64,000 nucleotides of DNA from Tunturibacter psychrotolerans (GTDB taxonomy: Bacteria; Acidobacteriota; Terriglobia; Terriglobales; Acidobacteriaceae), in contig NZ_CP132942.1 in the NCBI RefSeq assembly GCF_040359615.1, forward strand, positions 5,084,001 through 5,148,000, read 5' to 3'. Shown piece by piece: positions 10,101 through 19,666 of this stretch. The notes beneath the pieces were generated by a model, which searched no databases, was not told the origin of the DNA, and saw nothing but the letters and a program-made list of their open reading frames with translations. The position numbers and the translations under genes were made by a program. The first letter of the stretch is position 1. Each line of letters begins with the position of its first letter.

Positions 10101-13100
10101 AGGACTGCCGATCACCGTCGATCCATCCATGAACTGAACAGTCCCGCCCAACGCACCCGAGCTACCGGCCACAGTCGCAGTGAACGTCACTGGAGCGCCG
10201 ACCGGCGTCGTTGAAGCGCTCGCCGTCAAGGCAGTCGTCGTCGTCGCCTTCACGACAACCTGCGTTATCGCTGGCGATACACTGGTTGCGTTATAAGCAT
10301 CTCCCGAATAATCAGCCGTCAGCGAGTGAGATCCCACAGTAAGAGACGACAACGATAGTGTCCCGAGACCAGCAGCGTTGATCGGGCTCGTACCAACTGC
10401 TGCAGCGCCATCATAAAAAGTCACCGAGCCAGTCGGAGCTGAGCCATTTCCGGTAACAGTCGCACTCAATGTGATCGGCAACCCCGCAGTCGACGGGCTT
10501 CCCGAAGTCGAAATTACAACTCCCGTGGTCGCCTGCTGAACCGTCAGCGTCAACGCCGGAGTCGTTCCGAGATTATTGTTGTCTCCCAGATATACGGCCG
10601 TAATCGAATGCGTGCCCGTTGAGAAAGAAGGCACAGTAAAGCTCGCAATCCCCTGCGCATTCAGCGCAGCCGTCCCGAGCACAGTCGTACCGTCCATAAA
10701 GGTCACGATGCCTGTAGGAACGCCTCCATTGCTCGTGATCGAAACGGTCAGGGTATCGCTCTTTCCGGCGACCGACGGATTAGCAGAAGCAATCAACGTG
10801 CCCGATGTCACCGCCTGCTGTACCTTCTGCGTGATCGTCGGCGATATGCTTCCCGCATAGATCGAAGACCCACCGTAGATTGCGTAAATGGAATGGGATC
10901 CAACTCCCAGCGAGCTCAGCGTAATGGTCACCGTACCGCCACTCACCGTTGCTGCGCCAAGAGTCGTCGCGCCATCCATAAAAGTCACGGTCCCGGTGAT
11001 CGGACTCGATGGCACCGACGACTGAGGAGTAATTATGGCGGTCAGTTGAATGCTCGACCCTGCAGGCGCATTCGCCGAGTTCGACGTAACACTCGTCGTC
11101 GTCGTGATCTGTTCAATGGTCTCCTGCACCGTCGCAGAACTGCTGCCGCCATTATTCGCGTCGCCTCCATACACGACGTGAATCGGATGCCCTCCAACTG
11201 ACAAAGTCGAAAGAGTAAGAGTAGCTGAACCATGAATGTCCAGGGTCACAGTCCCCAGAATCGCAGTGCCCTCCTCAAACTGAACTGTGCCCGTCGGTGT
11301 CACCGAGCCACCGCTGGTAACGCTCGCTGTAAAAGTGACAGGTGTTCCGAAAAAAACATCTGGGTTGCTCGTAATCAATGTAGTCGCCGTCGAGGAAGCA
11401 GCAACGACCTGAGTAAGCGACGACGTGCTAGCGATCGAATTGGCGTCTCCGCTGTAGCTTGCCGTGATGTGATGGGTTCCAACGATCAGCGATGTCGTGC
11501 TGAAGTTGGCCGCTCCTGATGCATTGAGAGTGACCGTCCCGAGGTGGGTTCCTCCATCGGTGAAAGTAACGGTGCCCGTAGGAATTCCCGAAGTCCCAAC
11601 CACGAGCGCAGAAAAAGTCACGTTGGCCTGTGCCGAAGAGGGATTGAGGCTCGACGTCACAGTAGTAGTGGTCCCATCTTTTACGATCTGAGTCACAGGC
11701 GCGGATGTTGCAGGCGCAGTATTGTTATCTCCGGCATAACTCGCCGTAATGATGTGAGTTCCACTCGCGAGGGACAGCGTCGGAAATACCGCGACACCGG
11801 TGCTGTTCAGACTGGCGGTCCCAATCGTCGTCGATCCATCAAGAAAAGTAACCGTGCCTGTCGGTGTCACTCCCGTGCTCGTCACCGCAACAGTAAACGT
11901 CACAAGCGCGCCGGTAGCGGACGGAGAGCCACTGGTGTTCAGCGTAATGGTCGACGGATCAAGCGTCAGAACCTGGCCGCTTAGAGTAACCGTCTGCGGA
12001 CTGTTTGGCGAGTTCGACAGGACAGTAATCGTTCCCTTCACCGGGTTGCCGATCACCGTCGGTGCAAACTGCGCACCAATAATGCAGTTGAAAGCCGAAG
12101 CCATCGGCACAGTGGTCGAGCAGGTCGTAGCAACCGGGTCCAACTGTGTGTTGACGCCAGGGTTGAGATCCGAGATATTCAGCGCAGCGTTACCATCATT
12201 CTCAAGCTCCTCATCTTCAGTGCTCGAAACGCGCTGTACTCGAATCGCTGGAAAATTCAACACCGCGTTGATACTTTGGACCAGGCGTATCCGGTTGTGA
12301 AATACATCGCTGACGTAGAGATTTCCTGTTCCATCAAGCGCCATCCCGTACGGTCCATACATACCCGCTCCATTCGCGGGTCCACCATCGCCACTGAATG
12401 ACTCCTGGTTGCTACCAACAACCGTGTCGATCTCCCCGGTCACGGCATTCACCTTTCGAACCCGGTTATTGCCCGCATCAGAGATGTAGATATTTCCGGC
12501 GGCGTCGATCACGGCACCCGCCGGGCTGTCCAGCACAGCACCACTTGCTGGCCCGCCATCGCCGGAGAACCCCGAGGTTCCATTTCCCGCGATCGTCGAA
12601 ATGGTTCCGTCGAGCGCGACCTTGCGCACACTGTGATTATTCTGGTCGGCAATATAAATCTGACCATCCGGGCCCACCGTCACGCCCCACGGTCCGTTCA
12701 GGCTCGCACTCGTCGCCGGCCCTCCATCCCCAGCGTAGGTTGCCGCGTGGTTGCCTGCGAATGGAGAGATGATTCCCGTCGAAAGATCGACGCGTCTCAC
12801 TACATTGTTTCCGCTGTCCGCAATATAGAGAAAGCCATTCACCGGATCGATCGCAACCGAATCGGGTGTATTCAGATGAGCCTGGATCGCGCTTCCCCCA
12901 TCCCCCGAGTACCCCTGCGATCCCAGCACGCCCGCCACTGTCGTTATGATTCCCGTCGACGCCGTGACCATGCGAATCGCATGATTATTACTATCGGCAA
13001 AGTACAGGTTCCCCGCCCCATCGAGAGCAACCGATGTCGGCAGGCTGAGCGAAGCCATCGTAGCCAATCCGCCGTCACCTGTGTTACCCGCGTCGCCGTT

Positions 13101-13802
13101 GCCCGCCACCGTCGACATCAACTGCGATGCTGCATCCACACGTCGAATGCGATTGTTGCTTGAATCGGCAATGAATATATTTCCAGCCGGATCCACCGCC
13201 ACTCCGAACGGAAGGAAGATCGGCGAAGCTGTAGCAGGTTGCCCATCTCCCCGATAGATCCACGATTCGTCGCCGGCAACCGTATTGATGATGCCCGGCA
13301 CAAACAGGGCAAGCGGTCCGCTACCCGTCGCTACCAGCCATGTATTGCCCAACGGCAACCCCGTCGGATCGAATAGCGCCACCGCTCCTATATGTTGACC
13401 GGGGTACTTCGGGCTGAACGTCACCGGAAAGCTGCAAGTCTGACCCACTACAAGCGTGCTGCCGGTCAAGCACGTACCAGTCCCCGAAATCGCAAAATCA
13501 AGATTCGCAACACCGCCCGTAAGCGCACTGACCTTTCCCAACTGGCCATTTTTCGTCACGACAACTGAAACCGTTTGAGCCGCCGAGGTATTCCCCACAA
13601 CAGTCACCCCAGGCAAGGTCACCGGCGCCGCGTAGCTGCGTGTCGCCGCTCCGCACAACACCATAAGAGCAAGCAAGGTGCACAACCCCGCTTGAAACCA
13701 TCCTCCTCGAGAACGCAACCCCTTACTGGCCCCATCGGTTGAGGACATCAGAGAGAAACGCAGACAGAAAAGCTGTACATCAAATCGATCAAGAGCGAGC
13801 AT
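7131..13802 (-). CDS. giant secreted NHL-propeller and Ig-like repeat protein (2223 aa)
   Basis: An N-terminal signal region (LCTLLALMVLCGAATRSYAAP) may begin at 13802 or at the in-frame Met at 13748. It is followed by an ASH/choice-of-anchor-like domain and six NHL repeats (GxxYIADxxNxxIRxV) forming one six-bladed propeller (about residues 175-515). A second small anchor-like domain comes next, then fifteen Ig-like repeats of about 90-95 residues (about 630-2010), each with PTGTVTFxDG, a LxxGxHxIxAxYxGD strand and a linking TxxV-QQ. The C-terminus has a second hydrophobic/basic segment (GLILGLTLLRSRRG, LLLALLFTGAMA) with MSGCGG and a last short Ig-like strand set. The length and repeats point to an adhesin-like or cell-surface stalk protein. 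No catalytic domain is visible. The barrel gene overlapping its 3' end may belong to the same export unit. Confidence 0.9.
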   Translation of the reverse strand: MLALDRFDVQLFCLRFSLMSSTDGASKGLRSRGGWFQAGLCTLLALMVLCGAATRSYAAPVTLPGVTVVGNTSAAQTVSVVVTKNGQLGKVSALTGGVANLDFAISGTGTCLTGSTLVVGQTCSFPVTFSPKYPGQHIGAVALFDPTGLPLGNTWLVATGSGPLALFVPGIINTVAGDESWIYRGDGQPATASPIFLPFGVAVDPAGNIFIADSSNNRIRRVDAASQLMSTVAGNGDAGNTGDGGLATMASLSLPTSVALDGAGNLYFADSNNHAIRMVTASTGIITTVAGVLGSQGYSGDGGSAIQAHLNTPDSVAIDPVNGFLYIADSGNNVVRRVDLSTGIISPFAGNHAATYAGDGGPATSASLNGPWGVTVGPDGQIYIADQNNHSVRKVALDGTISTIAGNGTSGFSGDGGPASGAVLDSPAGAVIDAAGNIYISDAGNNRVRKVNAVTGEIDTVVGSNQESFSGDGGPANGAGMYGPYGMALDGTGNLYVSDVFHNRIRLVQSINAVLNFPAIRVQRVSSTEDEELENDGNAALNISDLNPGVNTQLDPVATTCSTTVPMASAFNCIIGAQFAPTVIGNPVKGTITVLSNSPNSPQTVTLSGQVLTLDPSTITLNTSGSPSATGALVTFTVAVTSTGVTPTGTVTFLDGSTTIGTASLNSTGVAVFPTLSLASGTHIITASYAGDNNTAPATSAPVTQIVKDGTTTTVTSSLNPSSAQANVTFSALVVGTSGIPTGTVTFTDGGTHLGTVTLNASGAANFSTTSLIVGTHHITASYSGDANSIASTSSLTQVVAASSTATTLITSNPDVFFGTPVTFTASVTSGGSVTPTGTVQFEEGTAILGTVTLDIHGSATLTLSTLSVGGHPIHVVYGGDANNGGSSSATVQETIEQITTTTSVTSNSANAPAGSSIQLTAIITPQSSVPSSPITGTVTFMDGATTLGAATVSGGTVTITLSSLGVGSHSIYAIYGGSSIYAGSISPTITQKVQQAVTSGTLIASANPSVAGKSDTLTVSITSNGGVPTGIVTFMDGTTVLGTAALNAQGIASFTVPSFSTGTHSITAVYLGDNNNLGTTPALTLTVQQATTGVVISTSGSPSTAGLPITLSATVTGNGSAPTGSVTFYDGAAAVGTSPINAAGLGTLSLSSLTVGSHSLTADYSGDAYNATSVSPAITQVVVKATTTTALTASASTTPVGAPVTFTATVAGSSGALGGTVQFMDGSTVIGSPSLAANGTAVFSTSTLIVGQHIITAVYLGDTNDSGSTSAGLTHIVSPVTGIALASSQSPVSAGANVTFTAAVGGSEPAPTGVVTFHDGSATLAAITLNAAGVAVFNTTSLALGTHLITASYGGDANNNAALSSTLSELVQRATTQTSMAVSAVTSTVNSTETLTVTVTGSGGIPGGQVTFLDGTAVLGTAILSANGSATLSVSNLSLGQHTLSASYPGDTNDAASTSPPQTITVNKGAPSLTLVSSSNPSVAGLQVVFTANLSGTTVAPTGSVTFTDGTTVLGSSPIAANGSANLPVSTLSVGQHTIVATYTGDANNSAATSPGVVETIQQSMSAITLNSNKNPALIGDAVTFAMMVSGTGAQPTGTVIVRDGANSIGTVGIDANGLATLTISTLSIGAHTLIATYNGDSSHPGSVSGPLQQAILQPTASTLVSSSNPSLSATPVTFTTVVSGSGGSPVTGTVAFRDGTVVLGTSIVAASGTSTFTTNALSPGQHSIVATYSGDSVSQTSSSPVLIQTVQNSNTTTVLTTSGSPSVAGASLTLTAQVTGKGTAPTGPVTFEDGTTVIGTTSVGVNGIATLTTSSLTAGQHILLAIYQGDSNTLTSTSNPVLQNIEQRTTVALTAVNSLGTISGTSSGPSLVGSPITFTVSVTGSSTNPPTGLVSLSDGSTILGTSSVSSTGIATFTISTLALGSHTLTASYAGDTQNFPGTSPALTEVVQLHTSKNTLTISSSSAIENKPFTLVATLQGDAAVPPSGTVVFSSGSTTLGSATLNASGIATLTTSLGLGTYSPIATYQGDSQYLGSVSSPVSLTVVPATNFTIALNPPTMQMKSTQHGTIQLTLTSIENFTDQLSLGCVGLPRAATCTFTADQVSLDANGKQTISLTIDTGSPLTAGSIAKAEVPSASGIALCFLPGGLILGLTLLRSRRGHKLLSGLLLALLFTGAMAMSGCGGLDVHGTPAGAYTFNVTAIGAKTAATQSAPMTLTVTQ

Positions 13803-14145
13803 GGTTCACCTCAGAAGCTCAACGGCGGAGATGGAGATTGCGACGTAGCTCCAAAGTGGGGAGAGAAACGCCAGAGATCGCAAGGTACAGCCATGATGCC
13901 CTTTGGTAATCATGACTTTAGGCAACTGTCCCGGAATGGAACATTACCCGTAAGTTGCATAAGATCTGCGGCAAAGGCTCGCTCTCAGTCATCAACGGTT
14001 CATCTCTTTTTGCATGAGATGGAACAGCATTCGAAGACTCGAGCCGAACACACCGCAGCATCAGCTCATTGCCCGTTCGGCAAATTCCCTGTTCCTGAAA
14101 ACGGCTGCGCTAAGAGTGTTATCAGCCCGCGCAGCGGGAGATCCT
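13803..14145. other. 343-bp intergenic stretch, no gene supported
   Basis: Lies between the 5' end of the giant repeat gene and the 3' end of the DUF1501 gene, both on the minus strand. It must hold the giant's promoter and leader. I see no convincing sigma-70 boxes. The short open frames crossing it have no recognisable protein pattern. Confidence 0.5.
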
Positions 14146-15576
14146 CTAACTCAAAAATCCCATGTATGGGTTCGAGCCAAAGTTGGAGAAATTCGGAAAC
14201 ACCTGTTTGACTTGACCATCCGAGAGCCCGAACCAGCGCGCAAGCGTTCCAGCATATTGCTCAACAGAAGTTGTAGGGATCAACCGACCTGCTCCCATAT
14301 CATTTGCCTGGTTTGAGCCGATCATCGGATATTGCCCGTACATATCCTGGCCGTTCACGGCGCCCCCCGTAACGATGTGATGGCTCCCCCAGCCGTGATC
14401 CGTTCCAGCCGAGTTTGCCGTCAGCGTCCTGCCAAAATCCGACGCAGTAAAAGTGGTCACCTGACTATTCAGCCCCGCGGTCGTCATAGCCGTATCAAAA
14501 TATTCCAGTGCCTCACCCAGTTGCGTCAGCAGGCGCGCATGTTGCGGTGCCTGATTGTCATGCGTATCGAAGCCGCCCAGCTGAACAAAAAATATCTGCC
14601 GGCTCACCCCCAGGCTGCTCCTCCCACCCATAATTCGCGCCACGGTCTGCAGTGAAATCGCGAGCGAATTATCCGTCAGCTTATTCAGCACTGGATCCAG
14701 ATATTGAGGTGGGTTTGCCACTCCTCCCGGTCCGGCCGGTAACATCGAACTCGCAAGGCTAGCCTGCGCCGCAATTGAGCGCCCGATGATCACTTCGTAC
14801 TCTTTCGCAAAAAGATTCGTCTCTTCGGCAGAGAGAATCGATGACAGCGCACTCGATCCAGCCTGTTGACCAAACAACGGACTCGCCAAACCGGAGATCG
14901 GTATTGGGCCGGCCGAAGTGACATTCAGTTGAAACGATGTCTGCCCAGACAGAAACAAAGCGATTCCCGAAGTCGAAATACAAGTAAACGCAGCATTGGA
15001 ATTCATTGTCGAGATCAGGTCCGCCATCGCCCCGCCCCAGCCTTCGTGAACTGCGCTCCCGCCATTCGCAGCAATCGCCTGCCACGCCGCCGTCTGATCA
15101 AAATGCGAATACAACGAAGCCGGCAGCGGAACCGAATTAGCTTGAATCTGTGCCTTAGTCGTAGGAGCGATCAAAGTCCCCGTATTTGTAACAACCGCTG
15201 CACGCCCAGCGTTGAAAAGATTCTGCACCCCTGTCAAATATGGATTCAATGCAAACGTGCGCCCACTCTGCGGCGTCTTCAAAACGATCGGAAGAAGATC
15301 ACTCTGGCTATAAGCAAGCCCCGGCGCTCCCGACCGCGCCGTCGTAAACGCGCTAAAAGACTCCGCATCCGTCGCAATCACCGTTCCATGCCCGTCATTA
15401 CCGCCAGCCAGAAAGATACAAACCAGCGCGCGATAGTCCGTCGGACTGCTCTGCTGAGCCATCGCAGCAACCGAATTCAATTCAAGAAGAAAAGGACTCA
15501 CGGAGAATCCGGCCATTGAGGCCATCGACGCTGTTCGAAGAAACTGCCGCCGCGATAGTTCATGCTCATTCATCAT
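14146..15576 (-). CDS. DUF1501 family secreted protein (Tat signal)
   Basis: 476 residues. The N-terminus LSRRQFLRTASMASMAGFSV is a twin-arginine signal, so the protein is exported folded. The body matches DUF1501, an alkaline-phosphatase/sulfatase-like fold family common in Acidobacteria and Planctomycetes. Recognisable signatures are LVCIFLAGGNDGHGTVI near the start, FVQLGGFDTHDNQ in the middle, TASDFGRTLTANSAGTDHGWGSHHIV and then GADxxGxYP-like residues towards the end. The Asp/His residues of these motifs resemble metal ligands. The biochemical role is not established. The gene starts 9 bases after the stop of the DUF1800 gene, the usual partner, so they form an operon. Confidence 0.93.
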   Translation of the reverse strand: MMNEHELSRRQFLRTASMASMAGFSVSPFLLELNSVAAMAQQSSPTDYRALVCIFLAGGNDGHGTVIATDAESFSAFTTARSGAPGLAYSQSDLLPIVLKTPQSGRTFALNPYLTGVQNLFNAGRAAVVTNTGTLIAPTTKAQIQANSVPLPASLYSHFDQTAAWQAIAANGGSAVHEGWGGAMADLISTMNSNAAFTCISTSGIALFLSGQTSFQLNVTSAGPIPISGLASPLFGQQAGSSALSSILSAEETNLFAKEYEVIIGRSIAAQASLASSMLPAGPGGVANPPQYLDPVLNKLTDNSLAISLQTVARIMGGRSSLGVSRQIFFVQLGGFDTHDNQAPQHARLLTQLGEALEYFDTAMTTAGLNSQVTTFTASDFGRTLTANSAGTDHGWGSHHIVTGGAVNGQDMYGQYPMIGSNQANDMGAGRLIPTTSVEQYAGTLARWFGLSDGQVKQVFPNFSNFGSNPYMGFLS

Positions 15577-15585
15577 GTTCTCCGT

Positions 15586-18411
15586 CTAAAACTGTGCGCT
15601 GAAAGATGGCGAAGCCATTGTCAGGAAAATCGCCATCTTCACGCGGTTGGCCAGTGCAGCATTGATCGCATCCTGATCTCCCGCTGGTACCGCAATCGCA
15701 TTGACTGCAGAAAGAATCTGGCTGCGAAGCGTCCCGTCCATCTCTCCCGCCATCAACAGCAGGTTGATGCGATCAAGCAGTTGATCCGGCGTGCCCGCCA
15801 ATCCAATCTCCGTCGCGTAGTTCGAAAAAACATCAGGCCCCGAACTCGTGCCTGCTCCAATCACACTCTGCATGTAATTCAGATATCCGACAACAGTCGA
15901 CACATCCGTCATCCCCATCTCCGGAGCCAGCAGCCCAGCTTTCGCAATGCTCGTCCCCGGCGGGACATACCCCGGCGCAAACCAATTGAAGACGCTCGGC
16001 GAACGAAGCGACATCTCTCCCAATCCATAAATTGGATCTTCTGTGCTCCCGAGATTGTAAGCACCGTTCCGCGACTGAGCCGTAAACGCCCGCGCCCACT
16101 CAACATAGCGAAGCAGCGCCTCACGCACCTTCCCATACTGAGGATTGCTGCTCGCTGCCGCGGCATTACGCGCCTCATCATCCAGCAGAATCGCCGTCAG
16201 TACGGCCTTCATATCTCCGCGAACCCCGGCCCCGTTATCTTGAAACACCGCGGACACCCGTCCCACATAGGCTGGACTGGGATTACTCGTCACCAGATGC
16301 TGAATCATCTGCTTGCAAACAAACGGCGGCAGATTCGGATGATTGAACAGCGTATCCAGCGCGATCTTCAAATCCCCCACCGGGTCAGGATTCGACTGAG
16401 TCGGAATCGTAACCCCAAGAAAATCTTTTTCCTCAGTCGAGTGATGATTCGGAAAACTCTGCATCGGCAAAATATCTTCACCAAAGCCAGTCCCGACATA
16501 GGCACAGCAGTTCGACCACGCCGTATTACTCTGGTCGCCCGGTATATTCCAACTGAAGCCCGTAAACACCTTCGCCAATCCCATCACATCCACATTCGAG
16601 TAAGTAGGAATCGGCTGTCCTGTCGGATCCAACTTCTGCGTTCCATCAGGATTCAGCTGATAAAGCCCAATCGTAAACAGCTGCATCACCTCACGCGCAT
16701 AGTTCTCATCAGGATCGCGCGTAGCATCTCCCTTGTCATTGCCCATCACCGACAGGTACTGCCCCATCATCGGATTCAACGTCACATCTTCCAGAAGCTG
16801 TCGAAAGTTGCCGAACGCATCCGCTCCCAGTACGTCGTAATAGTTCGCCATGCCGCGTGGCATCTCGGCCAGCGCAAAGTCCTGGCTCGAGACAACCATC
16901 TGCTCCGTCAGCGCATACTTCACACGCTGCCTAAGTTGATCGCTCCCCGAGATCGCCTGTTGCCAGAAGCTTCCCTCAAGATAAGCATCATCCGCATCGT
17001 TCTGCACAAACAGCGCCGCGTTGCACTTCACGTCACCCACAGCGCACGGCGGATTGTTCACCACCAGCGCCTGCTCGACAACAGGCTCATGCAGTGTCGG
17101 AGGAATATTGAACTGCTCATTCATCCACGCCGTATAGCCAATCTTCGACAGGTGATGGATGTCAGCATCCGCCGCCCCAAAGGTCGCCTGTGCCAGGAAG
17201 CGCGACGCATCCTCTGGCGAAACCAGCGGCACCGGCGGCGTACCATTTACCTGCGCAATAAGATCGGTTGAAGTCGCGGGTCCCGGACTGGGATTCAAAA
17301 CCTGAAGATCGAGATTACCCGGATCAGTCGGACTGATTGCTGCAGTCAACTGTCCATCATTATTGAACGTGGTGGGCACCGCTGCACCATTCATTAGCAC
17401 CTGCGCTCCGTTGATAAAATTGCTGCCGTTAAGAACAACCGTCGAAGGCCCGACATCAAAGGTCATCGGAGCCGCAGAGTTCAGAATCGGAATCGGGTTG
17501 TACACCGAGATGTTTTGACTGATCGACACGGTCGGATCATCCAGACTGACCGCCGTCAACTGCACAACATTGTTCGGCACCGGAACAACAGCAGGAGCCG
17601 TGTAGGTCACGCTGCCGTCTGCGTTCGCAACGATCGTCCCTATCTGCGCATTCCCACCTGCTGTCCCGTTGACCGTCCAGGTCACACCGGTATTGTTCGT
17701 CCCGCTGACCGTCAAGCCAATCTTCACGCTGTTTGTAACCCGCACAGTCGTGCCCGCATTCGTTTGCAGGACGAGCACAACCTTCCCCGGTCCCACAACC
17801 TCCGAGACAACCGCCGAATTCGCCGCCCCCGGATCGGGGTTGTTCACCGTCAGCGAGTAAGTCCCCGGATTGGGCGCCGAGATCGATGCCGCCAGCTCAG
17901 TGTTCGAAACAAACGTCGTCGGAACCGCCACACCATTCCAGAAAATCTGCGCGCCATAGATAAACTGCGACCCGCTGATCGTTATTGTGGTCGTCCCTTC
18001 AGAAAAGCTCGACGGCGTCACCGAATTAATAATTGGAATCGGATTCAAAACGCTGACCTTCGCCATCCCAGGCGCATCCTGCGGAAATGCATTCGCAAGA
18101 CTGGTGATTGTCACCGAATTATCAGGCGTCGGAACAAGCGCCGGCGCCGTATACAAACCCTTGCTATCGACCGTTCCAAACTGCGCGTTACCACCCTTTA
18201 CGCCGTTTACCCAGAACGTGAGAGGCGACCCGGTAACACCAGTCTCAGTCCCCAACTGCAACGTCTGGCTAACTCTCACCGTACTGCCAGTCGCCCAGAT
18301 CGACGACGGAAAACCTTTATCGTAACCTGATCCGCATCCGCTCATAAAGGTGCAGAAGCCCAACATCCATGCAATCTTCAGAGAAGGAGAGCACTTCAAT
18401 CTATGCTGCAT
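15586..18411 (-). CDS. DUF1800 family lipoprotein with IPT/TIG-like domains
   Basis: 941 residues. It has a lipoprotein signal peptide with lipobox FMSGC (Cys about residue 26), so it is probably lipid-anchored. Two Ig/IPT-TIG-like domain pairs occupy about residues 40-390 (INSVTPSSFSEGTTTITISG, then a second copy with TFDVGPSTVVLNGSNF). The C-terminal 540 residues form a DUF1800 domain: RFLAQATFGAADADIHHL, YAREVMQLFTIGLYQLNPDG, GLAKVFTGFSW and FVCKQMIQHLVTSNPSPAYV. It is followed at 9 bases by the DUF1501 gene. DUF1800-DUF1501 pairs are conserved; the joint function is unknown, with polymer handling at the cell surface only a guess. Confidence 0.93.
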   Translation of the reverse strand: MQHRLKCSPSLKIAWMLGFCTFMSGCGSGYDKGFPSSIWATGSTVRVSQTLQLGTETGVTGSPLTFWVNGVKGGNAQFGTVDSKGLYTAPALVPTPDNSVTITSLANAFPQDAPGMAKVSVLNPIPIINSVTPSSFSEGTTTITISGSQFIYGAQIFWNGVAVPTTFVSNTELAASISAPNPGTYSLTVNNPDPGAANSAVVSEVVGPGKVVLVLQTNAGTTVRVTNSVKIGLTVSGTNNTGVTWTVNGTAGGNAQIGTIVANADGSVTYTAPAVVPVPNNVVQLTAVSLDDPTVSISQNISVYNPIPILNSAAPMTFDVGPSTVVLNGSNFINGAQVLMNGAAVPTTFNNDGQLTAAISPTDPGNLDLQVLNPSPGPATSTDLIAQVNGTPPVPLVSPEDASRFLAQATFGAADADIHHLSKIGYTAWMNEQFNIPPTLHEPVVEQALVVNNPPCAVGDVKCNAALFVQNDADDAYLEGSFWQQAISGSDQLRQRVKYALTEQMVVSSQDFALAEMPRGMANYYDVLGADAFGNFRQLLEDVTLNPMMGQYLSVMGNDKGDATRDPDENYAREVMQLFTIGLYQLNPDGTQKLDPTGQPIPTYSNVDVMGLAKVFTGFSWNIPGDQSNTAWSNCCAYVGTGFGEDILPMQSFPNHHSTEEKDFLGVTIPTQSNPDPVGDLKIALDTLFNHPNLPPFVCKQMIQHLVTSNPSPAYVGRVSAVFQDNGAGVRGDMKAVLTAILLDDEARNAAAASSNPQYGKVREALLRYVEWARAFTAQSRNGAYNLGSTEDPIYGLGEMSLRSPSVFNWFAPGYVPPGTSIAKAGLLAPEMGMTDVSTVVGYLNYMQSVIGAGTSSGPDVFSNYATEIGLAGTPDQLLDRINLLLMAGEMDGTLRSQILSAVNAIAVPAGDQDAINAALANRVKMAIFLTMASPSFSAQF

Positions 18412-18694
18412 GAATGACTCCGCATTCGTACAAAATGAGGCACACCTTCCATAACTTCAAAGAGTCAGAGGGTCCGCGACGAATTCGTCTCCAGCTTATC
18501 CGCGATTTGTTACGAAACTAGTTACCTTTTGGCACTCACAGCTGCCACAAAAGTTGTACTCAGACAAAGAGGCTGCAGCAGCAACCATCAACGACGAGAA
18601 CCCACACACCAAAAGGAAAAGCAGGCGAGCTCAGCCCACTCATTAGTCGTCCAAGTTTGGCAACATTGCTCCGAAGCCGGAGAGACCCGAAGAC

Positions 18695-18997
18695 CTAAGC
18701 CTTCCCGCGCATCTTCGCAGCCCACCACCGCGACCCTACCAGAAGAAATCGCCAATCCTTCAAAAACTCCGGAGGCTTTCCTTCAATCGCGTGTCCCACA
18801 AACTGCAGTAGCCACCCAAAGCAGAACAACCCCACCCCTATCCACAACAAGCGATGCCACACGATCGTCGCCAAGAGCACCGGCAGCGACAAAATAATTA
18901 TCGGTATCCCAAACGTATGCGTCAGCCTGTTCAGCGGATGCTGATGGCTCTCCGAGTACTCCGCAATCCAACTGTCCCAACTCCGTCCGCCAAGCAT
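18695..18997 (-). CDS. DUF962/Mpo1-like small membrane protein
   Basis: About 100 residues from the Met at 18997 (MLGGRSWDSW); the longer in-frame start at 19033 adds an unconvincing extension. The motif HQHPLNRLTHTFGIP supplies the conserved His and Asn residues of the DUF962 family. A further His sits in FVGHAIEGKPPEF. Two to three membrane helices surround these (IIILSLPVLLATIVW, LLWIGVGLFCFGWLLQF). Yeast Mpo1 of this family is an Fe(II)-dependent dioxygenase acting on 2-hydroxy fatty acids. The bacterial role is inferred from that. It is divergent from the gene at 19150. Confidence 0.85.
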   Translation of the reverse strand: MLGGRSWDSWIAEYSESHQHPLNRLTHTFGIPIIILSLPVLLATIVWHRLLWIGVGLFCFGWLLQFVGHAIEGKPPEFLKDWRFLLVGSRWWAAKMRGKA

Positions 18998-19149
18998 GAC
19001 GACACCATATACTTCCCCATTCACAGCCCGCAACCAAAATCATCCTGCCCCGCCCATACTGCCTTTCGCCCGCCTCTGCCATCCAACCAACAACATCCTC
19101 TTCGCGAACCTTTCAAGCGAAGCAGAAGGATGCAGGAGTCTTCACCAGC

Positions 19150-19641
19150 ATGGCTAAGGAGTGGATCGCGAATCTCGCCCAGGACATCAAGCAAAAATCC
19201 CACGAAGCAGCCGAACAGTACGGTCGCTCACAACACCAGGCTGGCATCATCACCACTCAGGGCAAGCCTTTCTTCGCTGCATTCGTTTCCTGTCTCGAAG
19301 AAGACGTGGCCGAGATTAAGCGTCAGCTTCAGGGCGACGTCACCGCCTCGGAAACCACTATCCAGACCAACGGTCTGACCGAGGTCAAACTCATCCGGAG
19401 CCGCTTCCCCTGGTTCGACGCCCGCATCACCCATCACGATCCCACCATCATTCTTGATTACGCCAAAGGCCTCGGCGTAGCCGGCGATCCAGCAATCGAT
19501 CGCAAGTCGCGCCACTTCGCCTTCCAGGTCACCGACGACGACGCACTCTACCTCCAGGACGCCTTCGACGACAACCCAAAGCGCTTCCATCAACCAGAAG
19601 ACCTGGCCCGCCACATTCTCCAGATACTCTTCGAGCTCTAG
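19150..19641 (+). CDS. conserved-looking cytoplasmic protein, function unknown
   Basis: 163 residues, no signal peptide or membrane helix. It begins with a polar helical stretch (WIANLAQDIKQKSHEAAEQYGRSQ) and continues with a mixed alpha/beta part rich in Asp and His (FDARITHHDPTIILDYAKG, FAFQVTDDDALYLQDAF). Coding quality is good (strong third-position GC, clean stop). No family recognised and no catalytic motif claimed. It stands alone between a divergent DUF962 gene and a convergent small membrane gene. Confidence 0.65.
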   Translation: MAKEWIANLAQDIKQKSHEAAEQYGRSQHQAGIITTQGKPFFAAFVSCLEEDVAEIKRQLQGDVTASETTIQTNGLTEVKLIRSRFPWFDARITHHDPTIILDYAKGLGVAGDPAIDRKSRHFAFQVTDDDALYLQDAFDDNPKRFHQPEDLARHILQILFEL

Positions 19642-19666
19642 ACTCGCGAATCGAAATCCTGCGCCA

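Noticed and set aside
13893..14210. 105-residue frame overlapping the DUF1501 3' end
   Set aside because: Overlaps a strong gene on the other strand and has no family pattern.
15562..17271. 569-residue frame antisense to the DUF1800 gene
   Set aside because: Highly basic low-quality translation; the opposite strand has a clear DUF1800 protein.
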